In this document: in pieces, positions 18,142 through 30,100 of the stretch
Numbering within the stretch: the stretch's first letter is position 1
Layout of the letters: each line of letters starts with the position of its first letter
Origin: Bacteroidales bacterium
GTDB taxonomy: Bacteria; Bacteroidota; Bacteroidia; Bacteroidales; GCA-2748055
DNA length: 64,000 nt
Assembly: GCA_023138875.1 (NCBI GenBank)
Contig: JAGLOO010000030.1
Coordinates: forward strand, 1 to 64,000
Direction of reading: 5' to 3'
Notes under the pieces: generated by a model
What the model was told of the DNA's origin: nothing
Seen by the model: only the letters and a program-made list of their open reading frames with translations
Databases searched by the model: none
Made by a program: the position numbers and the translations under genes

Positions 18142-19455
18142 ATGACCTACCAGGACGCCATCGACTTTCTTTTCAGCAGCCTGCCCATGTACCAGCGACA
18201 GGGCAAAGCTGCCTATAAGGCCAACCTTGATAATTCCCTTCGTATGGATGCTTACTTCGGGAACCCGCACCATTCATTTCCCACCATCCATGTGGCAGGG
18301 ACCAATGGTAAAGGATCGGTCAGTCACATGCTGGCTTCAGTATTTCAACAATCAGGATATAAAACGGGTCTCTATACCTCACCGCATCTTCTGGATTTTC
18401 GTGAGCGCATTCGGATCAATGGTCAACCCATACCTGAGCAGAATGTGACTGAATTCGTCACAGATCACCAGCCGATCATCGTGGAGGTCAGTCCCTCCTT
18501 TTTTGAAATGACCGTCGCCATGGCCTTTGATTATTTTGCCTTGCAAAAGGTAGATGTGGCCATCATCGAGACGGGATTGGGAGGAAGGTTGGATTCCACC
18601 AACATCATCACACCTCAACTCTCAATCATTACCAACATTTCATTGGACCACACTGAGTTCCTTGGGAATGATCTCGCATCCATTGCCCGGGAGAAGGGGG
18701 GGATCATTAAACAGGGAATTCCGCTTATCATTGGCCATGCAGATAGAGATACCGAGCAATTGTTTCTGTCCATGGCCGGTGAAAAACAGTCCCCGGTTAC
18801 CCTGGCTTACCACTCCTTCGAACCTGCTTTCCAAACGTTCAACCAGGAGGGCAATTCACTGATGAGAATCCGGAATTTGGGAACCGGTTCCATGGAGACC
18901 CTGACCTGTGACCTCACTGGCAGTTATCAGCAGGAAAATGTAATCACCGCCCTGACTGCCATCGGCCTGCTGCAAAAACTTGGATGGAACCTGCCACGGA
19001 ATGCAATGGAATCGGGATTGGTTTCAGTGGTGAAAAATACAGGGATCATGGGAAGGTGGCAAACGGTGGGCCATCATCCAAGAAGTATCTGTGATACGGC
19101 CCATAACCAAGCCGGGATCGAGGCTGTGATGAAACAGGTAATGAGCATCCCCTGGAAAGAATTGCATGTAGTCTGGGGGATGGTAAATGACAAAGACATT
19201 GGCTCCATTCTGCCACTGCTCCCCAAGAAAGCCACTTACTACTTCACCCGGTCAAGTGTACCCCGGTCACTGGATGCCAATCAGCTTCACATGGAAGCAT
19301 TAGCATGTGGATTGAAGGGAGAAGCATATCCCACGGTGGAGGAAGCATACCGGGCGGCACAACAGAAGTCCGGGACCAGTGACATGATCTTTACCGGAGG
19401 CAGCACCTTCGTTGTGGCCGACCTGTTGAAAGCTTCAGGGCACCAGGTGCCCTAA
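18142..19455 (+). CDS. folC: Folylpolyglutamate synthase / dihydrofolate synthase
   Basis: HVAGTNGKGSVSHMLASVFQQSGYKTGLYTSPHLLDFRERI; VDVAIIETGLGGRLDSTNII. Confidence 0.95.
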   Translation: MTYQDAIDFLFSSLPMYQRQGKAAYKANLDNSLRMDAYFGNPHHSFPTIHVAGTNGKGSVSHMLASVFQQSGYKTGLYTSPHLLDFRERIRINGQPIPEQNVTEFVTDHQPIIVEVSPSFFEMTVAMAFDYFALQKVDVAIIETGLGGRLDSTNIITPQLSIITNISLDHTEFLGNDLASIAREKGGIIKQGIPLIIGHADRDTEQLFLSMAGEKQSPVTLAYHSFEPAFQTFNQEGNSLMRIRNLGTGSMETLTCDLTGSYQQENVITALTAIGLLQKLGWNLPRNAMESGLVSVVKNTGIMGRWQTVGHHPRSICDTAHNQAGIEAVMKQVMSIPWKELHVVWGMVNDKDIGSILPLLPKKATYYFTRSSVPRSLDANQLHMEALACGLKGEAYPTVEEAYRAAQQKSGTSDMIFTGGSTFVVADLLKASGHQVP

Positions 19456-19502
19456 AGGGTATTGATATTTTGATTTACTTTACAGCTTTAATTACCCGAT
19501 AA

Positions 19503-20300
19503 ATGCAATACCAGAAGATTTGTTTCGATGCCATGGAGGTGGTGAAAGAGGCAGCCAGGTACATTCGCAACCGGCATATAAACAGGGAGAATTTGAACAT
19601 CGAGGCAAAGGGCCGGCAGAATTTTGTAACCGAAGTTGATAAAAAAGCAGAACAAATCCTGGTCAGTGGCCTTACAAAAGTACTCCCTGAGGCCGGATTT
19701 ATAGCCGAGGAAGGAACCAGCAACAGGAAAGGAGAAACCTACAACTGGATTATCGACCCGGTGGATGGCACAACCAACTTCATTCATGGAGTTTACCCTT
19801 TTGCAATCAGTGTCGGACTTACTGAAAATGAAGAGGTTATTGCAGGGATTATTTATGAATTCGGACAGGACGAGTACTTCTATTCCTGGAAAGGGGGAGG
19901 TGCCTGGCTCAACGGGGAACCAATCCATGTGAGCTCGGTATCGGGTGTTGAGCATGCCCTCATTGCAACCGGATTTCCATACACCAACTTCAGGTATTTG
20001 ACAGAGTTCATGAAGAGTATGGATTATTTTATGAAAAAATCGCATGGACTCCGGCGACTTGGATCTGCAGCGACCGACATCGCATATGTGGCCTGCGGCC
20101 GGTATGATGGATTTTACGAATACGGCCTCCACCCCTGGGACATTGCTGCCGGAATACTGCTGGTAAGGGAAGCAGGCGGGGAAGCATCTGATTTTAAAGG
20201 TGATAAAAATCCGCTCTTCAAGGAGGATATCATCTGTTCAAACAGCAGCAGTTATGCAGAATTTCAGGAGACCATCCAGAAAATTATGTTGTCACAATGA
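19503..20300 (+). CDS. Inositol monophosphatase family protein
   Basis: IAEEGTS..., WIIDPVDGTTNFIHG, HPWDIAAGILLVREAGG. Confidence 0.93.
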   Translation: MQYQKICFDAMEVVKEAARYIRNRHINRENLNIEAKGRQNFVTEVDKKAEQILVSGLTKVLPEAGFIAEEGTSNRKGETYNWIIDPVDGTTNFIHGVYPFAISVGLTENEEVIAGIIYEFGQDEYFYSWKGGGAWLNGEPIHVSSVSGVEHALIATGFPYTNFRYLTEFMKSMDYFMKKSHGLRRLGSAATDIAYVACGRYDGFYEYGLHPWDIAAGILLVREAGGEASDFKGDKNPLFKEDIICSNSSSYAEFQETIQKIMLSQ

Positions 20301-21349
20301 ACATCGTGTCCATAGTGATCCTGAACTGGAACGGGAAGGAGTACCTGCGGAAATTCCTACCTGAACTGGTCCTCCATAGTGAATTACCGGGGACCGAGAT
20401 TGTTATTGCGGACAACGCTTCAACTGATGGTTCCATCCAGTTCATAGAAGATGAGTACCCGGAGATCCGGATCATCAAACTGGACAATAATTATGGTTTC
20501 AGTGGAGGATACAACCGGGCATTTGAAGCCCTTGATTCAAAATATTTCCTTCTGCTTAATTCCGATATTGAGGTAACCCCCGGCTGGCTGACCCCACTGC
20601 TGGACCGCCTGGAAGGGCAGGAAGAGATAGCAGCCTGTACCCCCAAAATAAAAGACTTCAACAACCGGTCCTTTTTTGAATATGCAGGTGCTGCCGGTGG
20701 TTTTATCGACAGGTATGGATATCCCTTCTGCAGGGGCCGGATCTTTGATCACCTGGAAGAGGACCAGGGACAATACGACGATGCCACAGAGGTTTTCTGG
20801 GGCTCGGGAGCATGCCTGCTGGTGCGATCCGATCTTTACCGGCAGGCAGGAGGTCTGGATGAACGGTTCTTCGCACATATGGAAGAGATCGATCTCTGCT
20901 GGAGGTTGAAACGGATGGGATACGAAATACACTACGTCCCCCAATCCACCGTATATCATGTGGGTGGGGGAACCCTGCCGAAGGGCAATCCCATGAAAAC
21001 CTTCCTCAATTTTCGGAATAACCTGCTTCTGCTCTATAAAAATCTGCCCCCCTGGCAAGGGCGAAGAATCATATTTATAAGAATGCTTCTTGATGGAATT
21101 TCTGCCTTCAGGTTCCTTCTGCAGTGGTCACCTAGAGACTTCATGGCTGTGATCCGGGCCCATGTTGCTTATTTTGGGATGAAAAGCTACTACAGAGGGA
21201 TGTATAGAAAAAAAAGTCGTGAAAACAGCGTTATATTTGCAGAAATATATCTGAGAAGCATCGTTGTCGATTTTTTTCTTAGGGGGAAAAAGAGATTTGA
21301 GCAGCTGGACCAATTATGCTTTCGCAGGGCAACTTTAAGAAAAAACTAA
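20297..21349 (+). CDS. Glycosyltransferase family 2
   Basis: VSIVILNWNGKEYLRKFLPEL...IVIADNASTDGS...LLNSDIEVTPGWL. Confidence 0.92.
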   Translation: MNIVSIVILNWNGKEYLRKFLPELVLHSELPGTEIVIADNASTDGSIQFIEDEYPEIRIIKLDNNYGFSGGYNRAFEALDSKYFLLLNSDIEVTPGWLTPLLDRLEGQEEIAACTPKIKDFNNRSFFEYAGAAGGFIDRYGYPFCRGRIFDHLEEDQGQYDDATEVFWGSGACLLVRSDLYRQAGGLDERFFAHMEEIDLCWRLKRMGYEIHYVPQSTVYHVGGGTLPKGNPMKTFLNFRNNLLLLYKNLPPWQGRRIIFIRMLLDGISAFRFLLQWSPRDFMAVIRAHVAYFGMKSYYRGMYRKKSRENSVIFAEIYLRSIVVDFFLRGKKRFEQLDQLCFRRATLRKN

Positions 21350-21350
21350 A

Positions 21351-23066
21351 ATGAATACCACTGGATCAAATAATTTGGAAGGGGTAACAAATCTTCCCCT
21401 TATATTAAAGAACAGCGGTCAGCATTACCCTTCAAACACTGCATTAGATAGTGTGGACGGGACTTCATACAACTATGAAGAGCTGGATCTGGCAGCGAGG
21501 TACATTGCCACCATGTTACAAAGCTCTGGAATGGGAAAAGGAGACCGGATTGCCATCCTGAGCGAGAACAGTCCGCACTGGGGCATTGCCTATTTCGGGA
21601 TCCTCACAGCAGGCGCCATCACTATACCCATTCTACCTGATTTCCAGGGTTCCGAGGTGATATCAATCCTTGAACATGCAGAAGCAAAATCCATCATTGT
21701 TTCAGGCAAACTCATATCAAAGCTCGATGCCCGTTTGCCCGACTCGGTGGAATTGGTCATTAATCTGGATAATTTCCAGGTGCTGGATTTGGAAGCCGGA
21801 AAAATTTCCCAGCCCACCGGCACACCCGGGCAACTGCATAAACTGAAAGTAAATCCGGAGATGCTGACAGATCAGGAATCCCTGTATAAAGCAGAACCCG
21901 ATGAGCTGGCAGCCATCATTTACACATCGGGAACAACCGGCAGATCCAAAGGTGTAATGTTGACCCACAACAACATGCTGAGCAACGCCAGAGATGTGAG
22001 AACCATTCACGAAGTGGTTCAGGAAGACCGGTTCATCTCCATACTTCCCCTGGCACACACCTATGAGTTTACCCTCGGTTTTATTGTTCCTTTGCTGAAC
22101 GGTGCCACCATACATTATATCGACCGGGCTCCAACAGCCTCATACCTCGGCCCCTTGTTACAGAAGCTGGCTCCAACTACCATGCTGACTGTACCCATGA
22201 TCATTGAAAAGATTTACCGGGCAAAGATCAGCCCTGCCCTCAGTAAATCGCCCCTCATACGGTTCCTGATGAAAATCGGGATCACCCGCAGGTTGTTGTC
22301 AAAGGCCGCTACCCGCAAACTGTTAAAGTTTTTTGGAGGAAACCTGCGTTTCTTTGGAGTAGGAGGTGCACCCCTGGCTCCTGATGTGGAAAGATTCCTC
22401 ATCGACGGTGGTTTCCCCTATGCCATCGGGTATGGCCTGACAGAAACCTCACCCATGCTGGCAGGATTTGGCCCATCCCATGCCGTCTACAGGTCAGTCG
22501 GGACGGTAATGGAAGGGATTACCCTGAAGATTGACAATCCCGATCCCTCCACAAAAGAGGGTGAAATTGTTGTGAAGGGTTCCTATGTGATGAAAGGGTA
22601 CTATAAGGATGAAGAGAAGACAAAAGAAGTCTTCACCAGGGACGGTTTCTTCCGGACGGGCGACCTTGGATACATCGACAGGAAAGGAATCCTGTTTATC
22701 CGGGGCAGGTTGAAAAATATGATCCTCGGACCCAATGGAGAAAACATTTATCCCGAAGAAATCGAGGCACTTATCAACAGCAAAGAGATTGTCAGTGAAT
22801 CGCTGGTCATGCAATACAAAGGAAAACTGGTAGCACGGGTACACCTTAAAGTTGAAGTGCTGGAAGATCGTTTTCAGCACCTGAAAGAGAACGCCACCGA
22901 TTTTCAGCAACAGTTACAGGCAAAAGCGGACGAGGTACTGGATGAATTGCTAATTCAGATAAATCAGCATGTGGCTCTGAACTCCAGGCTCCAGGTGATG
23001 ATCCTGCAGGTCCAGCCTTTTGAAAAAACTCCCACACATAAGATCAAGCGGTTCCTGTATAAGTAG
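21351..23066 (+). CDS. AMP-dependent synthetase / long-chain acyl-CoA ligase
   Basis: AAIIYTSGTTGRSKGVMLTHNNML; GYGLTETSPMLAG; FFRTGDLGYID. Confidence 0.94.
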   Translation: MNTTGSNNLEGVTNLPLILKNSGQHYPSNTALDSVDGTSYNYEELDLAARYIATMLQSSGMGKGDRIAILSENSPHWGIAYFGILTAGAITIPILPDFQGSEVISILEHAEAKSIIVSGKLISKLDARLPDSVELVINLDNFQVLDLEAGKISQPTGTPGQLHKLKVNPEMLTDQESLYKAEPDELAAIIYTSGTTGRSKGVMLTHNNMLSNARDVRTIHEVVQEDRFISILPLAHTYEFTLGFIVPLLNGATIHYIDRAPTASYLGPLLQKLAPTTMLTVPMIIEKIYRAKISPALSKSPLIRFLMKIGITRRLLSKAATRKLLKFFGGNLRFFGVGGAPLAPDVERFLIDGGFPYAIGYGLTETSPMLAGFGPSHAVYRSVGTVMEGITLKIDNPDPSTKEGEIVVKGSYVMKGYYKDEEKTKEVFTRDGFFRTGDLGYIDRKGILFIRGRLKNMILGPNGENIYPEEIEALINSKEIVSESLVMQYKGKLVARVHLKVEVLEDRFQHLKENATDFQQQLQAKADEVLDELLIQINQHVALNSRLQVMILQVQPFEKTPTHKIKRFLYK

Positions 23067-23084
23067 ACGTTCGGAAGCAGGTAA

Positions 23085-24386
23085 TTATTCAACCAGGTAC
23101 GGAGTAAGCTTCTCCAGACCCATGATACGGCTTCCCTTTACAAGAATGTGGTATCCCTCCGGCTGCTCTGAACCCAGATATGATTCAAGCTCCACTGTGT
23201 CCCTGAAAACATCCATCCGGGAAGTTGGTTCACTAACATTATAGAATATGGGCCCAACCAGTAATACACGGTCAATGGAAGTGGTTCCGATCCAACGGAC
23301 CAGCTCACTGTGTTCCTTCATGGAAAATTCACCCATTTCGGCCATATCACCCAGGATGAGCATGGTAGGCGGTGAAGCATATTCAAGCAGTCCCCCAATC
23401 GCCACACGCATGCTGGTGGGATTGGCATTGTATGAATCCAGTATAACCCTGTTCCGTTTCCCATCCACAAATTGTGAACGCTGATTTTCAGGTGTATAAG
23501 ATCTGATGGCCTCTGCGATGAAATCAGTCATGATTCCAAATTGATACCCCACAGCTGCAGCATAAAGGATATTCTGCAGATTGTAGGCCCCCACCAGCCT
23601 TGTGGAAAGGTGATGGATGGCTCCATCCACCTTCAGCTCAACCTCAAGGAAAGGAGATTGCTTCAGAATACGGACACTGACCGGTATGGCACTGTTCTCA
23701 CCAATCACAAGAGGTTCAACCCCCGTTTCTGAGGCCTTTTTCACAAGTACTGAATCGCTCCCGTCGATGATCGCTTTTCGGTCATTGGCCAACAGGTACT
23801 CGTATAGCTCACCTTTTGCACCCAGAACCCCTTCAATGGAACCGAATCCTTCAAGATGCGCTTTCCCTACATTGGTGATCAAGCCAAGGTCAGGTGCAGC
23901 TATTTCAGCCAGCAGTTTGATTTCACCTGGATGATTTGCACCCATTTCAATCACAGCTACTTCTTCATTCTTCAGAGAAAGGAGTGTAAGGGGCACACCG
24001 ATATGGTTGTTCAGGTTTCCGCAGGTGGCAAGCACACTGAATTTCCCGGAGAGAATGGCAGCCACCATTTCCTTGGTTGTGGTTTTACCATTGCTTCCTG
24101 TAAGGGCAAGCAGTTCAGGAGATACCTGCATGCGGTGATGGTGTGCCAGTTGCTGCAACAACTCAAGGGCAGAAGGTACGTACACAACCCCTGATTTCCC
24201 ATCAAGATCTTTTCTTTCGGTAATGGCCAATCGACACCCCAACTGCAATGCTTCGGGGACAAACCTGTTGCCATCAAAGTTTTCTCCCCTGAGTGCAAAA
24301 AAGAGCGACCCTTTGATATCCCTTCGGGTATCGGTGCAGATGCCTTCAGATTGCAGAAATTCCTTATAAAAGGTTTCGATGGTCAT
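23085..24386 (-). CDS. murF: UDP-N-acetylmuramoyl-tripeptide--D-alanyl-D-alanine ligase
   Basis: ALTGSNGKTTTKEMVAAIL, VIEMGANHPGEI, LDSYNANPTSM. Confidence 0.95.
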   Translation of the reverse strand: MTIETFYKEFLQSEGICTDTRRDIKGSLFFALRGENFDGNRFVPEALQLGCRLAITERKDLDGKSGVVYVPSALELLQQLAHHHRMQVSPELLALTGSNGKTTTKEMVAAILSGKFSVLATCGNLNNHIGVPLTLLSLKNEEVAVIEMGANHPGEIKLLAEIAAPDLGLITNVGKAHLEGFGSIEGVLGAKGELYEYLLANDRKAIIDGSDSVLVKKASETGVEPLVIGENSAIPVSVRILKQSPFLEVELKVDGAIHHLSTRLVGAYNLQNILYAAAVGYQFGIMTDFIAEAIRSYTPENQRSQFVDGKRNRVILDSYNANPTSMRVAIGGLLEYASPPTMLILGDMAEMGEFSMKEHSELVRWIGTTSIDRVLLVGPIFYNVSEPTSRMDVFRDTVELESYLGSEQPEGYHILVKGSRIMGLEKLTPYLVE

Positions 24387-24448
24387 GTCTTAAACAAAGA
24401 AGGCTGTCCCGAACAGAAACAGCCTCCCAATATGGTATGGATAAATCT

Positions 24449-25933
24449 TTAAAATCCTGTTGGAGTTCCAACGCGGGTCATGGCGCAACGGAAGCCAAGG
24501 TCCTCCCTTGATTCTGTTTCAATCAGGAACCTGCGTTCACCAGGACTCAGCCAGTAGGCCCTGTCTTTCCAGGAACCACCTTTATAGACCCTTACCTGGT
24601 CATTCATCAATGAAATTCTCTCCAGATCATTATTAATATACATGGATCCTGAACCATCATATGACTGATTGTCCTGTTCTCCTTTTTCAAATACAGACTC
24701 CTTGTCACCATCCCGGTAATTCCTATAGTCCGATTTACGGTAATTGAAACGTCCTTCGGCATCTGTTTCAGTGATAGCCTCACGGCGTAGCTGTCCAAGA
24801 CTGTCTATCACCGGACTGCCATTGGCATCAATGGTCAGCTTGTCAAACTGGTTTCCCCGGAAGGGGCGAAAATCAGACACATCCTCATATGACATGGGAC
24901 GGTATACATCCTGAACCCACTCATTTACGTTTCCTGCCATGCAATAGAGTCCGTAGTCATTTGGCCAGTATTGCTTTACGGGGACAGTAATGGATCCGGC
25001 ATCATTCAGGCTACCGGCCACACCCATCATGTCTCCTTTACCCCTTACAAAGTTGGCCATCATTACTCCCATGTTCCTTGGGTCATCATTCCTCACATTG
25101 TGTCCGTTCCAGGGATAGGTTCTCCGTTCCCAAACCAGCTCATCCACCGAGTTTCCAATAAGTCCAAGGGCTGCAAACTCCCATTCAGCTTCAGTCGGGA
25201 GCCTGTATTTTGGCAGCAAAATTCCATCTTCAACGGTTACGAGCCTCGACTCAACATTTGGATTCAGACTCTCAATGGGATTGATAATATTAGGTGTATA
25301 AATACCGTAAATGTATGATTCGGTATTGAAGTTGCGTTCATCCTGTTGATCTGTAGATAATTCGATGTGACCCATATCCACCAGGACCATTTCATTCACC
25401 CTGTCGGTCCTCCAGGTACAGTAGGCATTGGCCTGTAACCAGTTCACACCTACAACCGGGTATTCATTAAAAGAAGGGTGACGGTAGTAATATTCAACAA
25501 ATGGCTCGTTATAGGCCATGGGATCACGCCAGACCAGGGTATCGGGCAGGGCGGCATTCACCACCTGCGGGTTGTTGAGTCCGAATACACGGGACAGCCA
25601 GTTGAGGTATTCCCGATAGTCCACATTGCGGACCTCGGTGATGTCTATGTAAAAGGAGCTGACAGTCACCCTGCGGGGAACATTGTTCCATTCATAAAGA
25701 ACATCGTCCTGTACCCTACCCATGGTGAATGTACCACCTTCAACCAAAACAAGACCCGGACCTGTTTCCTGTTCAACCGCTGTCTTCACTTCAAAACCTC
25801 CGTTTTCAGGGTTATTATAGGCCCATCCGGTGGTTGTCGAGACTTTGCCTGAGGAGGTGACATCCTGTCCACCACATCCCCAGAGCATCAGTGCACCAAG
25901 CAAAATCGGGATCAGTCTCATTATCATTTTCAT
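24449..25933 (-). CDS. gldJ: GldJ-like gliding motility/T9SS lipoprotein (SUMF1/FGE fold)
   Basis: Lipoprotein signal; STTTGWAYNNPENGGF; FGE-sulfatase motifs (LVEGGTFTMG, PVVGVNWLQANAYC, RLPTEAEWEFA, GNVNEWVQDVY); next to murF and T9SS genes. Confidence 0.88.
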   Translation of the reverse strand: MKMIMRLIPILLGALMLWGCGGQDVTSSGKVSTTTGWAYNNPENGGFEVKTAVEQETGPGLVLVEGGTFTMGRVQDDVLYEWNNVPRRVTVSSFYIDITEVRNVDYREYLNWLSRVFGLNNPQVVNAALPDTLVWRDPMAYNEPFVEYYYRHPSFNEYPVVGVNWLQANAYCTWRTDRVNEMVLVDMGHIELSTDQQDERNFNTESYIYGIYTPNIINPIESLNPNVESRLVTVEDGILLPKYRLPTEAEWEFAALGLIGNSVDELVWERRTYPWNGHNVRNDDPRNMGVMMANFVRGKGDMMGVAGSLNDAGSITVPVKQYWPNDYGLYCMAGNVNEWVQDVYRPMSYEDVSDFRPFRGNQFDKLTIDANGSPVIDSLGQLRREAITETDAEGRFNYRKSDYRNYRDGDKESVFEKGEQDNQSYDGSGSMYINNDLERISLMNDQVRVYKGGSWKDRAYWLSPGERRFLIETESREDLGFRCAMTRVGTPTGF

Positions 25934-25994
25934 GGCTAAATTGTTTTAATCTGTTTTTAACAAGGGCTAATATAGAAACTTCTACCAAATGTAA

Positions 25995-27005
25995 CTAAAT
26001 TTTAGGACATTTTATTGCCCTGCGTTTCGTTGATTTATAAAGGTTTTCAAATATTATCACCAGTGAAATTTCGTGCGCTCCCATACTCGGAATATGCAAA
26101 TCAGGCGGGGACAGTTTAGCATCATAACTGTACCTGAACCTGAATTGTTCATTGCCATAGCCTGCCGAGAATATTACTGTTCCATATGAAAACACCAAAT
26201 CCTGCCGAAACCATATCCCACCGATAATGCATCTGTACAATACTTCAAGGCCATAGTTCAGCTGTTGATAAATATCCTGTTGCTGGAATACAATGTTGGG
26301 TGAGAGCTGCAACACTTCCCTGCCCAGCCTCTTTTCATAGATAGGGATCATTGCTCCCAGGTGGGCCGTATATTTCCTTGATAGTTTTGTATTGGGATCG
26401 GCCGATGGAGAGGTATATGGCTGCAGCAGGTGGTGAACAGCAAATCCACCATAAAAATTCTTGTAAAAACCTCCCAAACCAACTGCAAAATCAGGAAAAA
26501 TCTTAGAATAGCCCTGGAGGGTAACCAATGGTACTCCTGCCAGTTCATCGGGCAGGACCAATCCGTTCGGATTCAGATTCCGTTGTCCGACAGATGCCTG
26601 GAATCCTCCGGTTACCGTGAGCCGGGATGTTACCTGCAGGTGATAGGAATAAATGGCATCCAGTGACAGGGTGTTAAAAATACCTCCGCCAAGCCTGTCA
26701 TTGATGATGTGAATACCGACTCCGCCCTGAAGTGGATCTAAGTACTGTTCATATGAAGCATGATAGGTTGAATAGGGATCTGTGGCTCCAGGCCACTGGT
26801 TGCGGTATCCCAGGTATACCTTGGCCGGTCCTTCTACCCCTGCCATGGCCGGATTCATATACAGAGGATTGGCATAGAACTGCGAAAATGAAGCATCCTG
26901 TCCCCTGCCTTCAAAAGCGGCAGCCAGTATCAGTCCCAGCAGCAATCCAGCTCTAATATGTCCCTTTCCAACTTTCAACTTTTCAGTATGGTTTTTCCAG
27001 CTCAA
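25995..27005 (-). CDS. PorP/SprF family type IX secretion outer membrane protein
   Basis: DASFSQFYANPLYMNPAMAGVEGPAKVYLGYRNQWPG. Confidence 0.93.
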   Translation of the reverse strand: MSWKNHTEKLKVGKGHIRAGLLLGLILAAAFEGRGQDASFSQFYANPLYMNPAMAGVEGPAKVYLGYRNQWPGATDPYSTYHASYEQYLDPLQGGVGIHIINDRLGGGIFNTLSLDAIYSYHLQVTSRLTVTGGFQASVGQRNLNPNGLVLPDELAGVPLVTLQGYSKIFPDFAVGLGGFYKNFYGGFAVHHLLQPYTSPSADPNTKLSRKYTAHLGAMIPIYEKRLGREVLQLSPNIVFQQQDIYQQLNYGLEVLYRCIIGGIWFRQDLVFSYGTVIFSAGYGNEQFRFRYSYDAKLSPPDLHIPSMGAHEISLVIIFENLYKSTKRRAIKCPKI

Positions 27006-27103
27006 ATCATTGCTTTTATGGCCGAACGGCCCTGTTGCAACAATAATTTGAAAGGATCGTTATAGTATCAACGACTAAACGAACAATAAAATATATAGTT
27101 TTA

Positions 27104-30100
27104 GTGCCTGTTTCATTTTCTTATATGAAAAAGCTGGTTTTTTTTGTTTTTCTGCACCTGTCCATTGCCCTTGCCGCACAGGTTGAATTCGTTGTTATTC
27201 AATGGGATATAAGCCATGACCAGCCCTTCTTTCCTCATGCTTTATACGCAGACGGGGAGAATACGTTACCATATATAACAAGAAAATTACCCTGGAGTTC
27301 AGACGGTAAGCTGCCTGTTGTACACCTCAAGGTAAATGAAACAGCTCCTCTGGGGGAAGATTCAGGCCTGCAGACATACACCCATCATGTGAAGGAAGCC
27401 CCCCTTCTTGAGTATTCCCTGGTACGGGAAGCAAAACAATCTTTCATCATGGTAAAGGTTCTGCCTTTCCTCAGGAATGTATCGGGGGGACTGGAAAGGG
27501 TAAAATCTTTTGAGCTCCATATAAGCCGCGAAACACCTCTTGCCGCCCTGAAAAGCAGTATCACGGGTGATTGGGCCACCGGGTCGGTGCTGGCTTCGGG
27601 AGACTGGTTCAGGATTTCGGTCTTGCAGACCGGTATGCATAAACTCACCTATGAAAAGCTGCAGGAGATCGGGTTGCAGAATCCGGCCAGTGTGCGTGTA
27701 TACGGATCAGGAGCCAGGCTCCTGCCTGAGAATTTCTCCGCAGGCCATGTAGATGACCTCCGGTCTATCCCGGTCCACATGCACAGGGGAAGCGATGGAA
27801 TGTTCGGTCCTGGCGATCACATTCTCTTTTATGCACAGGGACCTGCCAGCTGGAATTACGTGGAAGAAGACGATATGTTCATCCACCGGCTGCATCCTTA
27901 TTCCTGGAAGGGATATTACTTTCTGACCGACAGCAAGGGGTCGGTCCACACCCCGGAAGAAGCGGAACTGAGCACAGAAGCACCTGCCCATACCGTATCG
28001 GAGTACGATTTCAGGTGGTATTTTGAGGAGGAGACCTACAACCTGATCAAATCAGGCAGGAAGTGGTATGGCGACAACTTCAATATAAACCTGGAGGGGA
28101 ACTACCCGCTGGCGATCCCGGAAAGGATCGATGGCGAAGATGCAAAAATCAGGGTCGTTGCCGCAGCACGGTCCAATGTCACCTCTTCTTTTGTCATCAA
28201 AGCCAACAACCAGCAACTGGGATCGATGGAGATAAACAGGACCGACCTGAGTACATACACTGCCACCTATGCCTATGAGCAATCTGAGGTATTCAAATAT
28301 GCCCCCACCCAGGACAACCTCACGGTGACCGTGGAATACCAGCGGCCCAATTCAAATTCGGAGGGGTGGCTGAATTCCATCACCGTCAACGGACGGAGCA
28401 GCCTGGATATGGCAGGTGATGCAATGGACTTCCGGGATACGAGAAGTGCCGGACCGGGCAATGTGAGCGAATTCAGGCTGGAGAAAGCCAACAGCAATAC
28501 AGTGATCTGGGAGATCTCAGATCCAGGTGAACCCCGGAAAATCCCCCATACCCTTTCCGGATCCACGGCAATCTTCCGGCTTGAAACCAACGAGATCCGG
28601 GAATTCATCGCATTCGATACAGATGGCGATTATTACACTCCCAACTATACGGATGAAGGATTGGGAGCAATGGAGAACCAGGACCTCCATGGTCTGCAGC
28701 ACCCCGATATGATCATCATCACCCCGGAGATCTTCAGGGAATCCGCACAGGACCTGGCCGATCACAGGGAGGCGAACGACGGCCTGGATGTGGCAGTGGT
28801 CCTTCAACAACAGGTATTTAACGAGTTTTCATCAGGGACTCCCGATGTGACTGCCATCCGGAATTTCTTGAAGATGTTCTATGACCGGTCCGGGGGTTCT
28901 GAGGATTATTGCCGTTACCTGCTCCTGTTTGGTGATGGTTCTTACGACAACCGCAACAAAACGATTTTCAATCCCAACCTGCTCCTTACTTATCAGTCAG
29001 AAAACTCCCTTTCCCCTACACGATCTTATGTTTCTGACGATTTCTTCGGACTGCTTGATACGGATGAGTCCATGTACAACGGGCTGCTGGATATAGGCAT
29101 CGGCAGGTTTCCGGTCTCCACCACTGAAGAGGCCAGTGACCTGGTGGATAAGATCATTTCATACAGCGACCCGGCCTGCCAGGGCGAATGGCGGAACCAG
29201 CTATGTTTTATCGGGGATGACGAAGATTCAAACATACACATGCGTCAGGCCGACCAACTGGCTTCCTACGTTAATACAAATTATCCCGGTTATAACATCA
29301 ACAAGGTCTACCTGGATGCATACCAGCAGGAGAAAGTGGCCACCGGTTTCCGCTATCCTGAGGTAACCAGGGCCATCAATGACCAGATGAACCGCGGAGC
29401 ACTTATTCTCAATTACACGGGCCACGGCGGATCCCAGGGACTGGCCCATGAAAGGATTGTAACCATCAATGAGATCAACTCCTGGACCAATCGTGAAATG
29501 CTGCCGTTGTTTATGACTGCCACCTGTGAATTCAGCAGGTATGATGAGTATGACCATAAGCTTGACCAGGAGATTACTTCGGCCGGGGAAGAGGTCCTCC
29601 TCAACACCGAAGGAGGTGGAATCGGGCTTTTTACTACCACAAGACTGGTATATTCGGGACCGAACCATGTCCTGAACGAACGGTTTTATGAAGTGGTCTT
29701 TGAAAAGGATGAGAATCAGCAAAATTACAGGCTGGGAGATATCATTGCTTACAGTAAGAACAATACCGGATCGGGCATCAACAAACGCAATTTTACACTG
29801 CTGGGCGATCCCTCCATGCGACTGGCTTACCCGAAGCACAGTGTGGTAACCGATTCCATCAACGGAGTGGAAGTTACGCTCCAGCCGGATACCCTTTCGG
29901 CCTTCGACTGGGTGACTGTATCCGGACACCTGGAAACAGAATCGGGTTCCTTCATGGATGGTTTTAACGGCATTGTATATCCGGTTGTATTCGATAAAGA
30001 AAAGAAAGTGGAAACCCTATCCAACGATGACGACCCGGTATGGAGTTTTAAAGCCAGGAACAGTATCCTTTACAGCGGAAAAGCCACTGTAACGGATGGG

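Noticed and set aside
22494-22910. Long antisense ORFs opposite core genes (also 16406..17134, 33953..34975, 46274..47203)
   Set aside because: Opposite strand encodes well-conserved enzymes; these are mirror ORFs without independent support
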